A DNA stretch of 40,988 nucleotides from Pseudomonadota bacterium (GTDB lineage Bacteria; Desulfobacterota; Syntrophobacteria; Syntrophobacterales; Syntrophobacteraceae): assembly GCA_023416335.1 (NCBI GenBank), contig JAEZHY010000072.1, forward strand, positions 1 through 40,988. Direction: 5' to 3'. The notes under the pieces were generated by a model, which saw only the letters and a program-made list of their open reading frames with translations, did no database searches and was not told where the DNA came from. Below, piece after piece: positions 16,996 to 24,699 of this stretch. Within the stretch, counting starts at the first letter, position 1. Every line of letters begins with the position of its first letter. The position numbers and the translations under genes were made by a program.

Positions 16996-17878
16996 ACTGG
17001 ATGATAAATCATACCGGCTATAGTTTTTGGTATGCCAAACCGGGTCTACTATGGCCCACTTTCGCTCTGCCCCGGCGTCTGGAGCCTTTCTGATCTGCGC
17101 CGAGTGCAACAACCCGCAGCTTTACCATATGCGGAATGGACGTCGGCAGGAGGGCCGGATAGACTTCAGGTGTTTTGTCCGGCATTACGGGCAACAGCTT
17201 CTAAACCGATATCGATCAATATCCTCGCATGATTCTCATCGGTGTCACAAGTGCAGCCTAAAAGTGTAAACAAAGTCTGCCAATGTGGAAGTTACACACG
17301 CACACGTGCATGGGGGAACATTCGTTGACAGAAGGCCCAATCACGGTGGTGTACGGACTAGGAAATTCTTCTCTCGTTAACCCGGAACTATCAGCACGGA
17401 TGTATAAGGACAAGGCGAGCCGGAAAGCATGCATCGGTTCCGTTCGCAATATGAACTCGGCATTGTCTTTTACCCTGAGGGGCAAGATGCACTGCGTTTT
17501 GAGAGACCGCAGTCGAGAGGGCGAACTCGATTGGTCGCTTGCTCCCGACCACGGTGGCCCAAAGTTCGTGATTAAAGATTTCGGCAAAGGTGGTCAAGCG
17601 CACCATGCGGAAAAAGGCCGACGTGGGTCGTCATGTCGAATTCTCCGTTTTTCAAGCCCAGGAAATGCGAATCCAATTCCGCTTGGTATGGCTTATCTAT
17701 AGAAGGCATTCGTTTTCGCATGTCCGCAACCACAGTACGGCAGTAGCGTGTTCCATCCAGCTAAGTTTCCTAAATATGAAAGAAAAGACCTCCTCGGTTC
17801 ATTGACAATTTCGCTTGCTTTGGTTCCCCTGAATGCCTCCAAAAGCATGCGGATTCATGGGCTTTTCCAGATGCGATC
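16996..17878. other. 883-nt region without a convincing gene
   Basis: ORFs of 60-139 codons occur on both strands (17027-17269, 17258-17587 minus, 17283-17702 plus) and overlap each other without good ribosome-binding sites. The 80-codon ORF at 17027 encodes two Cys pairs (CAEC and CHKC), so it could be a remnant of a zinc-ribbon protein. A TTTGG-TATG-CCAAA hairpin lies at 17026-17039 right after hsdR, without a T-run. CGGGTCTACTATG at 17041-17053 repeats the sequence ahead of hsdM. The region looks like decayed DNA. Confidence 0.45.
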
Positions 17879-18307
17879 TCACATGCTATTTTTATGCTGA
17901 TCGTGTGTTTTGCAGAAACCCCGCTTGACCGGCTCCCTTCGGTGGACTACAAACTCCGGAGTGCCGTACTTACGCCACCGTTCCGAAATTCCATATTTCG
18001 TTCCGATCCGCGCAGTTCCATTTCCAGGTTCGACGATATCAATAAAGCCACGGTCTACCAACTGATCGATTGCCCGTGTAAACCGTGACTGGGTTATGCC
18101 GTAATTCTTCTGGGCTTCTCTGTAGTAGAAAGTGATTTCTCGGCCGTTTACCAGAACCTTCTGCTTATTGTTACGTGTTCCTGCTTTTTCGTACCGCCTT
18201 TTCGTCAAGAAAAGCGTGTACATCGCAGGCGCAGCACCGGACAGCGAAAACCATGCCTTCGACTTTAAGAGTTCCTGCTCAACGACAATGACTCTTCCCT
18301 TACTCAC
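17879..18307 (-). CDS. Winged-helix DNA-binding protein
   Basis: 142 residues from the GTG at 18307, chosen because GGGAG lies 8 bp upstream; an upstream TTG (18322) is less likely. The middle reads like a replication-initiator or regulator winged helix: FYYREAQKNYGITQSRFTRA as helix-turn-helix, then IDQLVDRGFIDIVEPGNGTA as helix and wing. An N-terminal basic patch (TKRRYEKAGTRNNKQK) may bind DNA or membrane. Genes of this kind are common beside integrases in deltaproteobacterial islands, where a role in control or replication is possible but unproven. Upstream on the same strand are a strong AAGGAGG (about 18408-18414) and a possible 23-codon leader ORF ending at 18335 that chains by short overlaps towards this start. 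Confidence 0.72.
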   Translation of the reverse strand: MSKGRVIVVEQELLKSKAWFSLSGAAPAMYTLFLTKRRYEKAGTRNNKQKVLVNGREITFYYREAQKNYGITQSRFTRAIDQLVDRGFIDIVEPGNGTARIGTKYGISERWRKYGTPEFVVHRREPVKRGFCKTHDQHKNSM

Positions 18308-18322
18308 TCTGGCCGCTCCCAA

Positions 18323-19041
18323 TTCCTGTCGTTCTCATGTTTTCCCAATGTCGATTACCTGTAATAAGCCTCCATCGTTTTTTGCCTCGTACCCGTGCCG
18401 CTTCACCTCCTTCCGAGATAATTATTGTGAAAAGCTAAGTTCGGGAATTTACGTTTTCCGTCTCTTCGATGAGTAACTTCTGAGCTGCACAGAGAATATT
18501 ATATTCGGACGATTTCAGTAGCAAGAACAATCTGGAGATTTTATTAGTTAAACTAATAATACCCATAACGGGGGTTTCCAGGTGGCTCCATTCAATCAAA
18601 AACCATCGGCCGAAATTCTTCGCGCGATCGGTTTTGGGGGTGTAAGGGTGGGTGGCGGTTCAGAGAGGTTCGCCTGCCATCTATTCGGGGGGCGCATGCA
18701 GGTCATTTCATCCGGCGGATTCCTGTTGCTCTGCGCAAAATGGTACTTGGTAGAGCCGCATTCCGCTCGGTTCTCCTGGGGGCAAGGTGTTTCTATGCCC
18801 GAGATGCAGCCGCAGCTTCCAGGCTCTATGCGGGACAATCCTGCACAACCCGTCATAAGGAAAAGGCAGGAAACAGTCTTTTTGACAACCCGCTAGGCAA
18901 GTGGTGTAAAATGGTCGCCGAGCGACGTGCATATGCACCGCAAACTGACATGCCCCTATGATGCTCCAAAAGAAGCTCGGAACCGCTTCCGACGTTTGCC
19001 TCGCGCTTACGATCTCTTTCGAAGGCGCCAAAGGAGTCTTG
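18323..19041. other. 719-nt region with control signals, no convincing gene
   Basis: It separates the divergent winged-helix gene and the 129-residue gene, so it should hold both promoters. A palindrome at 18543-18557 (separate entry) and A/T-rich DNA around 18490-18560 support this. ORFs of 73-112 codons at 18582-19191 on both strands lack good start signals. Confidence 0.4.
18543..18557. promoter_or_regulatory. Operator-like palindrome
   Basis: ATTAGTT-A-AACTAAT is a perfect 7-bp inverted repeat with a 1-nt centre, set in A/T-rich DNA between divergent genes of the island. The size fits a dimeric repressor site; the winged-helix protein or the HTH-like protein of the island would be candidates to bind it. 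Confidence 0.45.
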
Positions 19042-19431
19042 ATGAAGGAATTGCCGTTCGACAGTGTTCTGGTGTGGAGACCGGAGAAAGTCGGCTACGA
19101 GCCGCAAACGACAGGAATGGTGCAAGTGCCCACGGGGCAGACAGAATGGAACTACGATATATACCTTTGCTTCCTGGCGGACAGAATCCAATGGATGTGC
19201 GACAGGGAGAGCCCGGAAAGTCTGAGGGAAATTCTGGAAATAGCTGAAATCAGGATAGACCCGAATCAGGATGACCTGGGCACAGCAATCATGTACGAAG
19301 TGCTCGACCGACTGGACGCCATGGGAATCCTTGGAGGGTTCAACCGGAAACCGGAGCCTGACCCACTGGGGATTGAAATAATTTCGCAGACCGGTTTAGG
19401 GGAGTGGGCCATGAACTTACTCCCCCTCTAA
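19042..19431 (+). CDS. Unknown small protein of the selC island
   Basis: 129 residues. The ATG at 19042 is preferred over an upstream in-frame ATG (18958) because AAGGAG lies exactly 5 bp before it. The sequence is acidic and globular, with Trp/Tyr-rich strands early on (FDSVLVWRPEKVGYE, TEWNYDIYLCFLADRIQWM) and helices after (ESLREILEIAEIRI, LGTAIMYEVLDRLDAMGIL). There is no signal peptide, membrane segment or known motif. It could be cytosolic cargo. It precedes the HTH-integrase pair by 268 bp and need not be co-transcribed. Confidence 0.6.
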   Translation: MKELPFDSVLVWRPEKVGYEPQTTGMVQVPTGQTEWNYDIYLCFLADRIQWMCDRESPESLREILEIAEIRIDPNQDDLGTAIMYEVLDRLDAMGILGGFNRKPEPDPLGIEIISQTGLGEWAMNLLPL

Positions 19432-19464
19432 AACTCGACAATTTTTATCAAAAAAAGTCCACAC

Positions 19465-19479
19465 CGGATAGACTATCCG
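19465..19479. promoter_or_regulatory. Operator-like inverted repeat before the HTH-integrase pair
   Basis: CGGATA-GAC-TATCCG is a perfect 6-bp inverted repeat about 220 bp upstream of the HTH-like gene. It may be a repressor site or the end of the preceding transcript; no T-run follows. Confidence 0.35.
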
Positions 19480-19699
19480 TTTGGGCATCTCTCTAAATAC
19501 CCTTCCAGAGCCGTTTTAGGGCCAGTCCTCCAAGAATGTTGCTAAATATGTAGCCAAACTAACGCAAGAAAGTCAAAGTCTAACCGGTTTGTCATTCCAC
19601 AGTGTTAGCCATGGCCTCACAATTAGGTTGCAATGCTCATTAACCTTTCGTATTATGTCGTCTGCAACAACCATCAAACAACGAAGGGAGGTCATACGG

Positions 19700-20149
19700 A
19701 TGGGCGGCAAAAGGAGGGCGGCGGACCTGCGGAAACTCCTGGGCGAGAAACTGAACAAAGAAGGTTTTGAAAACATCAGGCAATTCTGCATCTCGACAAG
19801 GATACCATTATCAGCCGAGACAGTCAGAAGGGGTTTCGTCGATACCGGGAAGGAACTGGAACCTTTTTCCCTCGTAATCCTCTGTCGGTACCTGAATTTT
19901 ACGAGTGACGAAATCCGTGACATTCTGAAAGGCTACACAGACGACAAAGATATTTGGCCTCTGCTCGGGAAATCATCCAGAGGCCAACTGACCGTGCTGG
20001 AAGACGCAATCATCAGAGCGGTGAAGGCCATACGAGAAGCAAAACCGGAATACCTTGCGTCCCTGGCCGACTACATCGATCTTCTGGCAACGGCAGCGGG
20101 AGTCGAGGTTACGGAACACACAGATAAGCTTCGCAAAGGGAGGGGGTAG
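19700..20149 (+). CDS. Small HTH-like protein preceding the integrase
   Basis: 149 residues from the ATG at 19700, which has GGGAGG 8 bp upstream; the longer frame to 19589 has no start signals. The first 75 residues look like an XRE-type helix-turn-helix: LRKLLGEKLNKEGFENIRQF, then STRIPLSAETVRRGF as turn and recognition helix, then LVILCRYLNFTSDEIRDIL. The rest is helical and charged. The integrase begins 5 bp after the stop, so the two form one operon. A likely role is control of integrase expression or of the excision direction. The HTH assignment comes from spacing and composition and is not certain. Confidence 0.65.
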   Translation: MGGKRRAADLRKLLGEKLNKEGFENIRQFCISTRIPLSAETVRRGFVDTGKELEPFSLVILCRYLNFTSDEIRDILKGYTDDKDIWPLLGKSSRGQLTVLEDAIIRAVKAIREAKPEYLASLADYIDLLATAAGVEVTEHTDKLRKGRG

Positions 20150-20154
20150 GCATA

Positions 20155-21396
20155 ATGGCCGTATCCAAACGCATCATCTGCGAGAGCTGCAAGAAGACAA
20201 CATGGGCCGAGAATCCGCCTAAGAAAGCGCCCAAGTGTACGAAATGTGGCGGACAAACAAAGATATCCTCAAAGTGGTATGTCAAGGTGTGGGTGGAAGA
20301 GCAGAACGGTCATCGGCACGCTATAGTGAAGGCAGTAAGTTCAAGCAAGAAGGTCACTGAAGACTACGAAGCGAAGTTGATATCCGAACGGGCATCGGGA
20401 AAATTCTTCGACAAGACCCCGAGGCTCAACTTCAAGGAGGGCGCAGAGGACTTTCTCGATTTCTGTCGGCAACAGGTGAGCGAAGGAAATCTCGGTGCGC
20501 GTACCCTTGAGATGTACGAAGGCAGAGTCAACGCCAACCTGATTCCGTACTTTGGCCAAACTGAGTTAGCCCGGATTTCGAAAGAAATGATCGAGGAATA
20601 CAAGAAGAGCCGAATGCTCCAGTATGTTACCCGCCGTAAGCCGGAAGAGAACCGGCATGGCCGAAAAGCGTTGGTGAAATCACCGCCGAAATTGATAAGC
20701 CCAGCCTCTATAAATCGTGAACTTGCCACGCTGAAGCGAATGTTCAATGTTCTGATGGATATGGGAAAAATCAAAAACAACCCGGCGCTACGGGTAAAAC
20801 TCTTGCGGGAGAACAACCAACGAGACAGGTTTTTGGAGCAGGATGAAATTGACCGCTTGCTGAAAGAGATTCAATCTGAAAATGGGCGCATTGCCGTTCT
20901 GATTGGACTGAACACGGGCTTGCGAAAGTCGGGGTGCCTTTCGCTGGAATGGTCGGAAATCGATTTTGAGAAGAACGAGATCGTAACCAGGAAAACCAAA
21001 GGTGGGAAGCTGGTCAGAATTCCTATGGCGAAGAGTTTTCGCACCGCCCTCCAGGAATGGAAGCTAAAGTCGGGCGGCAATATTGGCTACGTACTCCCTT
21101 CCCCGTCCGATCCGAAGACCTGTCAACCGAGACATGCCCGAATCGGCTTCGATACCGCCTGCAAGCGGGCGAAGATTTTTTACTCCGGCTCTGATCCGAA
21201 AAGCGGGATTTTTCATTTTCACGACCTGCGCCATACCTTCGCGACGCATTTTTTGGAGGCGAACCCGGATAAGATCGGAGTCCTTGCCGAGATTTTGGGA
21301 CATTCCACAACCTACATCACCGAAAGGTATGCGCACATAATCAATCGCTCGAAACACAAAGCCATGGAAAATTTTGGAGGTTTTTCACTGAGCTGA
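20155..21396 (+). CDS. Tyrosine integrase of the selC island with N-terminal zinc ribbon
   Basis: Site-specific recombinase expected to insert the island into the 3' part of selC. Domains: a zinc ribbon with Cys9, Cys12, Cys28 and Cys31; an AP2/arm-type DNA-binding region to about residue 75; a core-binding SAM-like domain at about 85-190; a catalytic domain at about 215-400. Catalytic residues are present: Arg257 (TGLRKSG), His356-x-x-Arg359 (FHDLRHTF), His383 (ILGHST) and nucleophile Tyr392 (TERYAHI). GGGAGGGGG lies just upstream of the ATG. It is followed by its own terminator and, 324 bp on, by selC, the classic layout for a tRNA-targeting integrase. The zinc ribbon probably helps recognise arm sites. 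Confidence 0.95.
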   Translation: MAVSKRIICESCKKTTWAENPPKKAPKCTKCGGQTKISSKWYVKVWVEEQNGHRHAIVKAVSSSKKVTEDYEAKLISERASGKFFDKTPRLNFKEGAEDFLDFCRQQVSEGNLGARTLEMYEGRVNANLIPYFGQTELARISKEMIEEYKKSRMLQYVTRRKPEENRHGRKALVKSPPKLISPASINRELATLKRMFNVLMDMGKIKNNPALRVKLLRENNQRDRFLEQDEIDRLLKEIQSENGRIAVLIGLNTGLRKSGCLSLEWSEIDFEKNEIVTRKTKGGKLVRIPMAKSFRTALQEWKLKSGGNIGYVLPSPSDPKTCQPRHARIGFDTACKRAKIFYSGSDPKSGIFHFHDLRHTFATHFLEANPDKIGVLAEILGHSTTYITERYAHIINRSKHKAMENFGGFSLS

Positions 21397-21424
21397 GAAG
21401 AAGACCAACGTTGCAGGTAAAATG

Positions 21425-21450
21425 AGGGCGGGAGAAATTCCGCCCTTTTT
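21425..21450 (+). terminator. Rho-independent terminator of the integrase
   Basis: AGGGCGG (21425-21431) pairs with CCGCCCT (21440-21446) across an 8-nt loop and runs into five T residues, 29 bp after the integrase stop. Confidence 0.88.
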
Positions 21451-21543
21451 AATTTCAATAAATGCGCATGCTTGTATACCTTCCCACGAGGCATCCGAGT
21501 CCACTCAAGTTGGAAAATGTATCTAAAATGTCGCTACACAATC

Positions 21544-21568
21544 TGACCCGATATGACCCGATATGACC
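21544..21568. repeat. Tandem TGACCCGATA repeat near attR
   Basis: Two and a half head-to-tail copies of the 10-mer TGACCCGATA (21544-21553, 21554-21563, then TGACC). It lies between the integrase terminator and selC, the place where integrase arm-binding or excisionase sites would be expected. Confidence 0.6.
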
Positions 21569-21680
21569 ACCCCCTTTTTGAACTGTGCCGAGATTATCCA
21601 TACAAAACAGTGCGTTGTGGCCAAACTACTGAAACTACTAAGTGTGCATCCGATACCACCCAAATAGGCGTCCGGACAAA

Positions 21681-21719
21681 AAAAAGACCCAGCTAAATAG
21701 CTGAGTTTCAAGGTCTTTT
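21681..21719 (-). terminator. Rho-independent terminator of selC
   Basis: On the minus strand an outer stem of AAAAGACC with GGTCTTTT (21712-21719 with 21682-21689) encloses an inner CAGCT/AGCTG hairpin (21690-21703) and ends in a run of T. It begins two bases after the CCA end of selC. Because it lies on the island side of attR, the tRNA now uses a terminator supplied by the island. Confidence 0.82.
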
Positions 21720-21720
21720 A

Positions 21721-21788
21721 TGGCGGAAGCGCATGGGAATCGAACCCACCTGGGAACGCCTTCACGCCCCCACACCGGATTTGAAGTC
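21721..21788 (-). repeat. attR: 68-bp direct repeat within selC
   Basis: The right-hand copy of the repeat found at 8885-8952; identical over 68 bp from the CCA end to the anticodon arm. Strand exchange must lie within this segment. Confidence 0.95.
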
Positions 21789-21819
21789 CGGGAGCCCCAC
21801 CAGTGAGCTTGGCGCTTCC
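21721..21819 (-). tRNA. selC: tRNA-Sec (anticodon TCA), selenocysteine
   Basis: 99 nt with the marks of bacterial tRNA-Sec: an 8-bp acceptor stem (GGAAGCGC with GCGCTTCC), discriminator G, encoded CCA, anticodon TCA in the loop CTTCAAA, a long extra arm and a T arm with GGTTCGATTCC. It is charged with serine, converted to selenocysteine by SelA and delivered by SelB to UGA codons, so the host makes selenoproteins (formate dehydrogenases are usual in this group). Its 3' part is the attachment site of the island on its left. All of the tRNA is intact. Confidence 0.97.
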
Positions 21820-22273
21820 GAAAGGCACTTTATATACTCTTTTGGCACAATTGGCAACTCATGCTTCAAATCAATCCGCTTCCTTATTTCGGATTTGTAT
21901 GGAACGAGTCACAGAGTGTATGTTCCAGACTTCACTGGCTACCGGAATCGTAATCCGGAGATATGCCCCGGCGGTGCCGTGCCGTGCAACCTGCGAAGAG
22001 CGGCGGAGACAAGAGCATTATCGTCATGGAGGATAACTAGTCATTATCATTATAAATTGCGGTGGCAAGCAGTCTTCTCCTTGACGGCACTGTGTCGATT
22101 CACCTTAATGAGGCATCATTTCTGCATCCGGAGACAAGTCGTTTTCGAACCTCGGTGATTGCTGCCTTGTCGGCAAGAAAGAGGCTGCTCCAGGCATGGC
22201 CTCCGACCGGTGGACAGGGTGGGCATATCAACGGTATGGAGAAGGGCCTTTCGTTTATTATCAGGAGGGGAGT
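21820..22273. other. 454-nt intergenic region right of selC
   Basis: The region between selC (minus) and the outer-membrane protein gene (plus), which should hold both promoters. ORFs of 71-141 codons here (21733-22277) run through the tRNA or lack start signals and are not believed. No clear -35/-10 pair was identified. Confidence 0.35.
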
Positions 22274-22876
22274 TTGAAAAGATTTGCTGTGTGTTTGTTT
22301 TCGTTATTCCTGGCGGTTGTCGTATCCTCATCCGCCAGTGCGCAGAGGTACGATCTGGGATCGGATGTCGCTTTGAAAGTCGAATACTTCCATTTTCTCG
22401 ACAAGGACCTGCAGGACCTGAACGCGGAAAACGGTGTATACATCGGCATTGAAGCATACAAACAGCTTTTTCTTCCCAACCTGTATTTTGGGATGGAAAT
22501 CGGATGGGTGGGTACGTCGGGTGACGTGAACCTGGGAAACCAGATGACGCTGAGCACGGACGTGGACTATGTCCCCATTGAACTCAACACGAAATATGTA
22601 TTTCCCCTTTCGCAATTCGTGAATTTCGATCTGGGAGGGGGAATTTCCATGAACTATTTCGATTTCAGCCATAAGGCCCCCTCGCTGTCCATCAGCGAAA
22701 ACGACTGGGTGGTCGGCGGACAGTTCTTCGCCGGTGTGAATTACACCGTTGAAAGATATTTCCTGGGGGCTGAGATCAAATATCAGATCACCGATAATCT
22801 TAGCCTGGGTCGTAGCAGCACGGACACCAGTCCCGACAATCTACGAGTCGGTATGCAGGCCGGCATGAAGTTCTAA
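22274..22876 (+). CDS. Outer-membrane beta-barrel protein
   Basis: 200 residues from the TTG at 22274, chosen because AGGAGG lies 5 bp upstream and the frame then opens with a clean signal peptide (KRFAVCLFSLFLAVVVSSS, cleavage after ASA-Q). An upstream ATG at 22196 would hide it. The mature part shows alternating hydrophobic and polar strands ending in aromatic residues (VALKVEYFHFL, YFGMEIGWVG, VPIELNTKYVF, FDLGGGISMNYFDF, QFFAGVNYTVERYFLGAEIKY). It ends with Phe (GMQAGMKF), the typical C-terminal signal for BAM-dependent insertion. An eight-stranded OmpW/OmpA-barrel type is likely; the exact function is unknown. A terminator follows. Confidence 0.85.
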   Translation: MKRFAVCLFSLFLAVVVSSSASAQRYDLGSDVALKVEYFHFLDKDLQDLNAENGVYIGIEAYKQLFLPNLYFGMEIGWVGTSGDVNLGNQMTLSTDVDYVPIELNTKYVFPLSQFVNFDLGGGISMNYFDFSHKAPSLSISENDWVVGGQFFAGVNYTVERYFLGAEIKYQITDNLSLGRSSTDTSPDNLRVGMQAGMKF

Positions 22877-22900
22877 AGAGGATGCCTCATTCCTGGCGTG

Positions 22901-22927
22901 CAGGGGTCTTACAACCCCTGTCTTTTT
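22901..22927 (+). terminator. Rho-independent terminator of the barrel protein gene
   Basis: CAGGGGT (22901-22907) pairs with ACCCCTG (22914-22920) across a 6-nt loop and is followed by TCTTTTTT, 24 bp after the stop codon. Confidence 0.9.
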
Positions 22928-23157
22928 TCGCTAATCCAGAGCAAACGCAACAACCGCGTGAGGCGGCGAACAGTACAGCAGAGAGCACTCAGCCCCGGTA
23001 ATTTGTTATTACGTTGGACTTTTTGCCCTGGACGGTGTAGATGTGTGCGTCACAAACTGACGGTTCTCAGGAAAATTTTGAACAGCATCTATTTTGATTT
23101 TTTTCTCTTCAATATCGGTATGTTTCCAATAGTGCGACAATTTCTTTCGGAGCAGGC

Positions 23158-23682
23158 ATGTCTTTAGCAGACCATTGCGGGAAGATGCCCAGTGTTATCA
23201 TTGGATTGGCAGTGCTGTTTTTGGCCGTTCCGATCATATCCTTCGGGCAGGGCTGGGACTGGTATGCTGATAAACAGCGGCAGATCACGCAGGAATATAA
23301 TAATGTAGTCGCGCTTGCCGGGAGTATAACTGCGAACAGAAACGTGCCCCACAACGCAGAGTTGACCGAACTGGCGGGTAGGAACAGGTCGGTTCGCTTC
23401 ATAAGATATGAGATATCGGAGGCGTATCGGCAGGAGTCTTACGTATCGAGCAATGAAGACAGAGCCCGAAGTGGTTTGCGCGCTCTGGAGTATGCATCCC
23501 GTTTGAACTGTCTTGCTGCGCTTGCTACCGCTCAGACTTATATGGCGGTCGGTGGAGCGAGCAATTATGAATCTGCGAGAAGTCTGTACAGGGAGATTCT
23601 TTCCAATCGGGATGGAAGCTGCTCGGACTATTATGGACAGGCGGAATCCGAGCTCCGGAGCCTCACGTACGGACGGAAATAG
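23158..23682 (+). CDS. Exported protein of unknown function, possible TPR-like repeat
   Basis: 174 residues from the ATG at 23158 (GGAG 5-6 bp upstream); an inner ATG at 23185 would also give a signal peptide. The N-terminus has a hydrophobic stretch SVIIGLAVLFLAVPIISFG and then GQGWDW, suggesting cleavage near residue 31 and a periplasmic product. The mature region is helical. Its C-terminal part (ALATAQTYMAVGGASNYESA and SLYREILSN) looks like a tetratricopeptide or Sel1-type helical hairpin. Two cysteines, in LNCLAA and GSCSDY, may pair. The family is not recognised. It is convergent with the methyltransferase gene 76 bp away. Confidence 0.7.
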   Translation: MSLADHCGKMPSVIIGLAVLFLAVPIISFGQGWDWYADKQRQITQEYNNVVALAGSITANRNVPHNAELTELAGRNRSVRFIRYEISEAYRQESYVSSNEDRARSGLRALEYASRLNCLAALATAQTYMAVGGASNYESARSLYREILSNRDGSCSDYYGQAESELRSLTYGRK

Positions 23683-23758
23683 TCGGCATACTTTGCTCGC
23701 TCGGCGATCCGCGAACGGTCAGCCTTTCGACCTGTATTGCGGACGGCAGGGAACATGG

Positions 23759-24562
23759 TCAATTCACTGCTTCACATTTAAAAAACGTATATAGGAACGT
23801 CCCATCCTCACGGGTCGTCCTGTGCAGATCAGCGATCCCCTGATCCCAGGTGGACCGGTCGATCAGCCCCATCTGCAGCGCCTGCTCGCGAACCCCCTCC
23901 ACCATGGCTATAAAAGTATTCTTTGTAAAACCTTCGACTAATACCGGCATGCTCGCATCGACATAAACCATCCTGGGTGAAACGGTTATATTATGAAAGC
24001 CTGCTTCAGCCATAAGGGGATAGAGTTGTCTGCCGATTTCGGAATTGCCTCCCATTTTCTCCTGGACCTCCACCAGGCATTGGATCGTGCGCCTGGCACA
24101 GGGACTTTCGGGATGGAAGAAGGTCGAACCGTGATCTCCTTCAACAACGGTGATGGTTCCACCCGCTTTCAAGATCTTTTTCAGCTCGCGCAAAGCACCT
24201 ACCGGATTTGGAAGATGTTCCAGAAGAAAGCAGACGAATACATGGTCGAATTTCCGGGGCTGGAAAGGTAGATTGAAAATATCGCCCCGAAAAAAAGAGA
24301 CATTATCGACGCCGGCTTCCTTTATCTTCTGTCCGGCGGCCTTCAAGGAGTCTTCCGAAATATCGACGGAAATGAACCTGGCGTTCGGGCTGTTGCGGGC
24401 GAGGATGACTGTTTGAGCGCCAACGCCGCATCCGGGCTCAAGTACGGTGCAACCCTCAGGATAAAACGTATCCGAGTGGAGCAAATCCGTTAAGGTGGCA
24501 GCCTGATCGGCAAGCCTGGCTTTCTCTCTTTGGGTGTAGCCGTGTACGTAATCGGATTTCAT
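23759..24562 (-). CDS. SAM-dependent class I methyltransferase
   Basis: 267 residues from the ATG at 24562 (AAGGTG about 7 bp upstream); the frame continues to 24778 but this extension overlaps the response-regulator gene and lacks family-like sequence. A Rossmann methyltransferase fold is clear: motif I VLEPGCGVGAQTVIL (near residue 40), acidic VDIS at strand 2, GDIFNLPF, and the strand-4 motif FDHVFVCFLLEHLPNP. A C-terminal lid follows. It transfers a methyl group from S-adenosylmethionine to an unknown small molecule, in the style of the UbiE/arsenite/sterol-type groups. It lies 137 bp downstream of the response regulator on the same strand; a functional link is possible but not shown. Confidence 0.9.
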   Translation of the reverse strand: MKSDYVHGYTQREKARLADQAATLTDLLHSDTFYPEGCTVLEPGCGVGAQTVILARNSPNARFISVDISEDSLKAAGQKIKEAGVDNVSFFRGDIFNLPFQPRKFDHVFVCFLLEHLPNPVGALRELKKILKAGGTITVVEGDHGSTFFHPESPCARRTIQCLVEVQEKMGGNSEIGRQLYPLMAEAGFHNITVSPRMVYVDASMPVLVEGFTKNTFIAMVEGVREQALQMGLIDRSTWDQGIADLHRTTREDGTFLYTFFKCEAVN

Positions 24563-24699
24563 TTTCCGACACCTTGTATATCGAAGATCACTAGAGTTAA
24601 GGGGAAAGTGCTCCGGTAGAACCGCAATAGCGTCGATCCGACTCCAGGCTGTGCGGAGGTGATTCAGCGTGCCTGTACTTGTCGGATATTTCCTTATTT

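Larger units (their letters stand above)
8885..21788. mobile_element. selC-integrated genomic island carrying type I restriction-modification
   Basis: Bounded by the two 68-bp direct repeats of the selC 3' part, so the integrated unit is about 12.8 kb. Its integrase lies 324 bp from the intact selC, the usual arrangement for tRNA-targeting islands. Cargo: an unknown gene, hsdM-hsdS-hsdR, a winged-helix protein, an unknown 129-residue protein, and an HTH-like protein paired with the integrase. No conjugation, structural phage or obvious replication genes are seen, so it probably relies on a helper for transfer. The boundaries are direct observation; mobility is inferred. Confidence 0.9.

Noticed and set aside
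17283..17702. 139-codon plus-strand ORF after hsdR
   Set aside because: Overlaps an equally plausible minus-strand ORF, has no ribosome-binding site and an unlikely composition.
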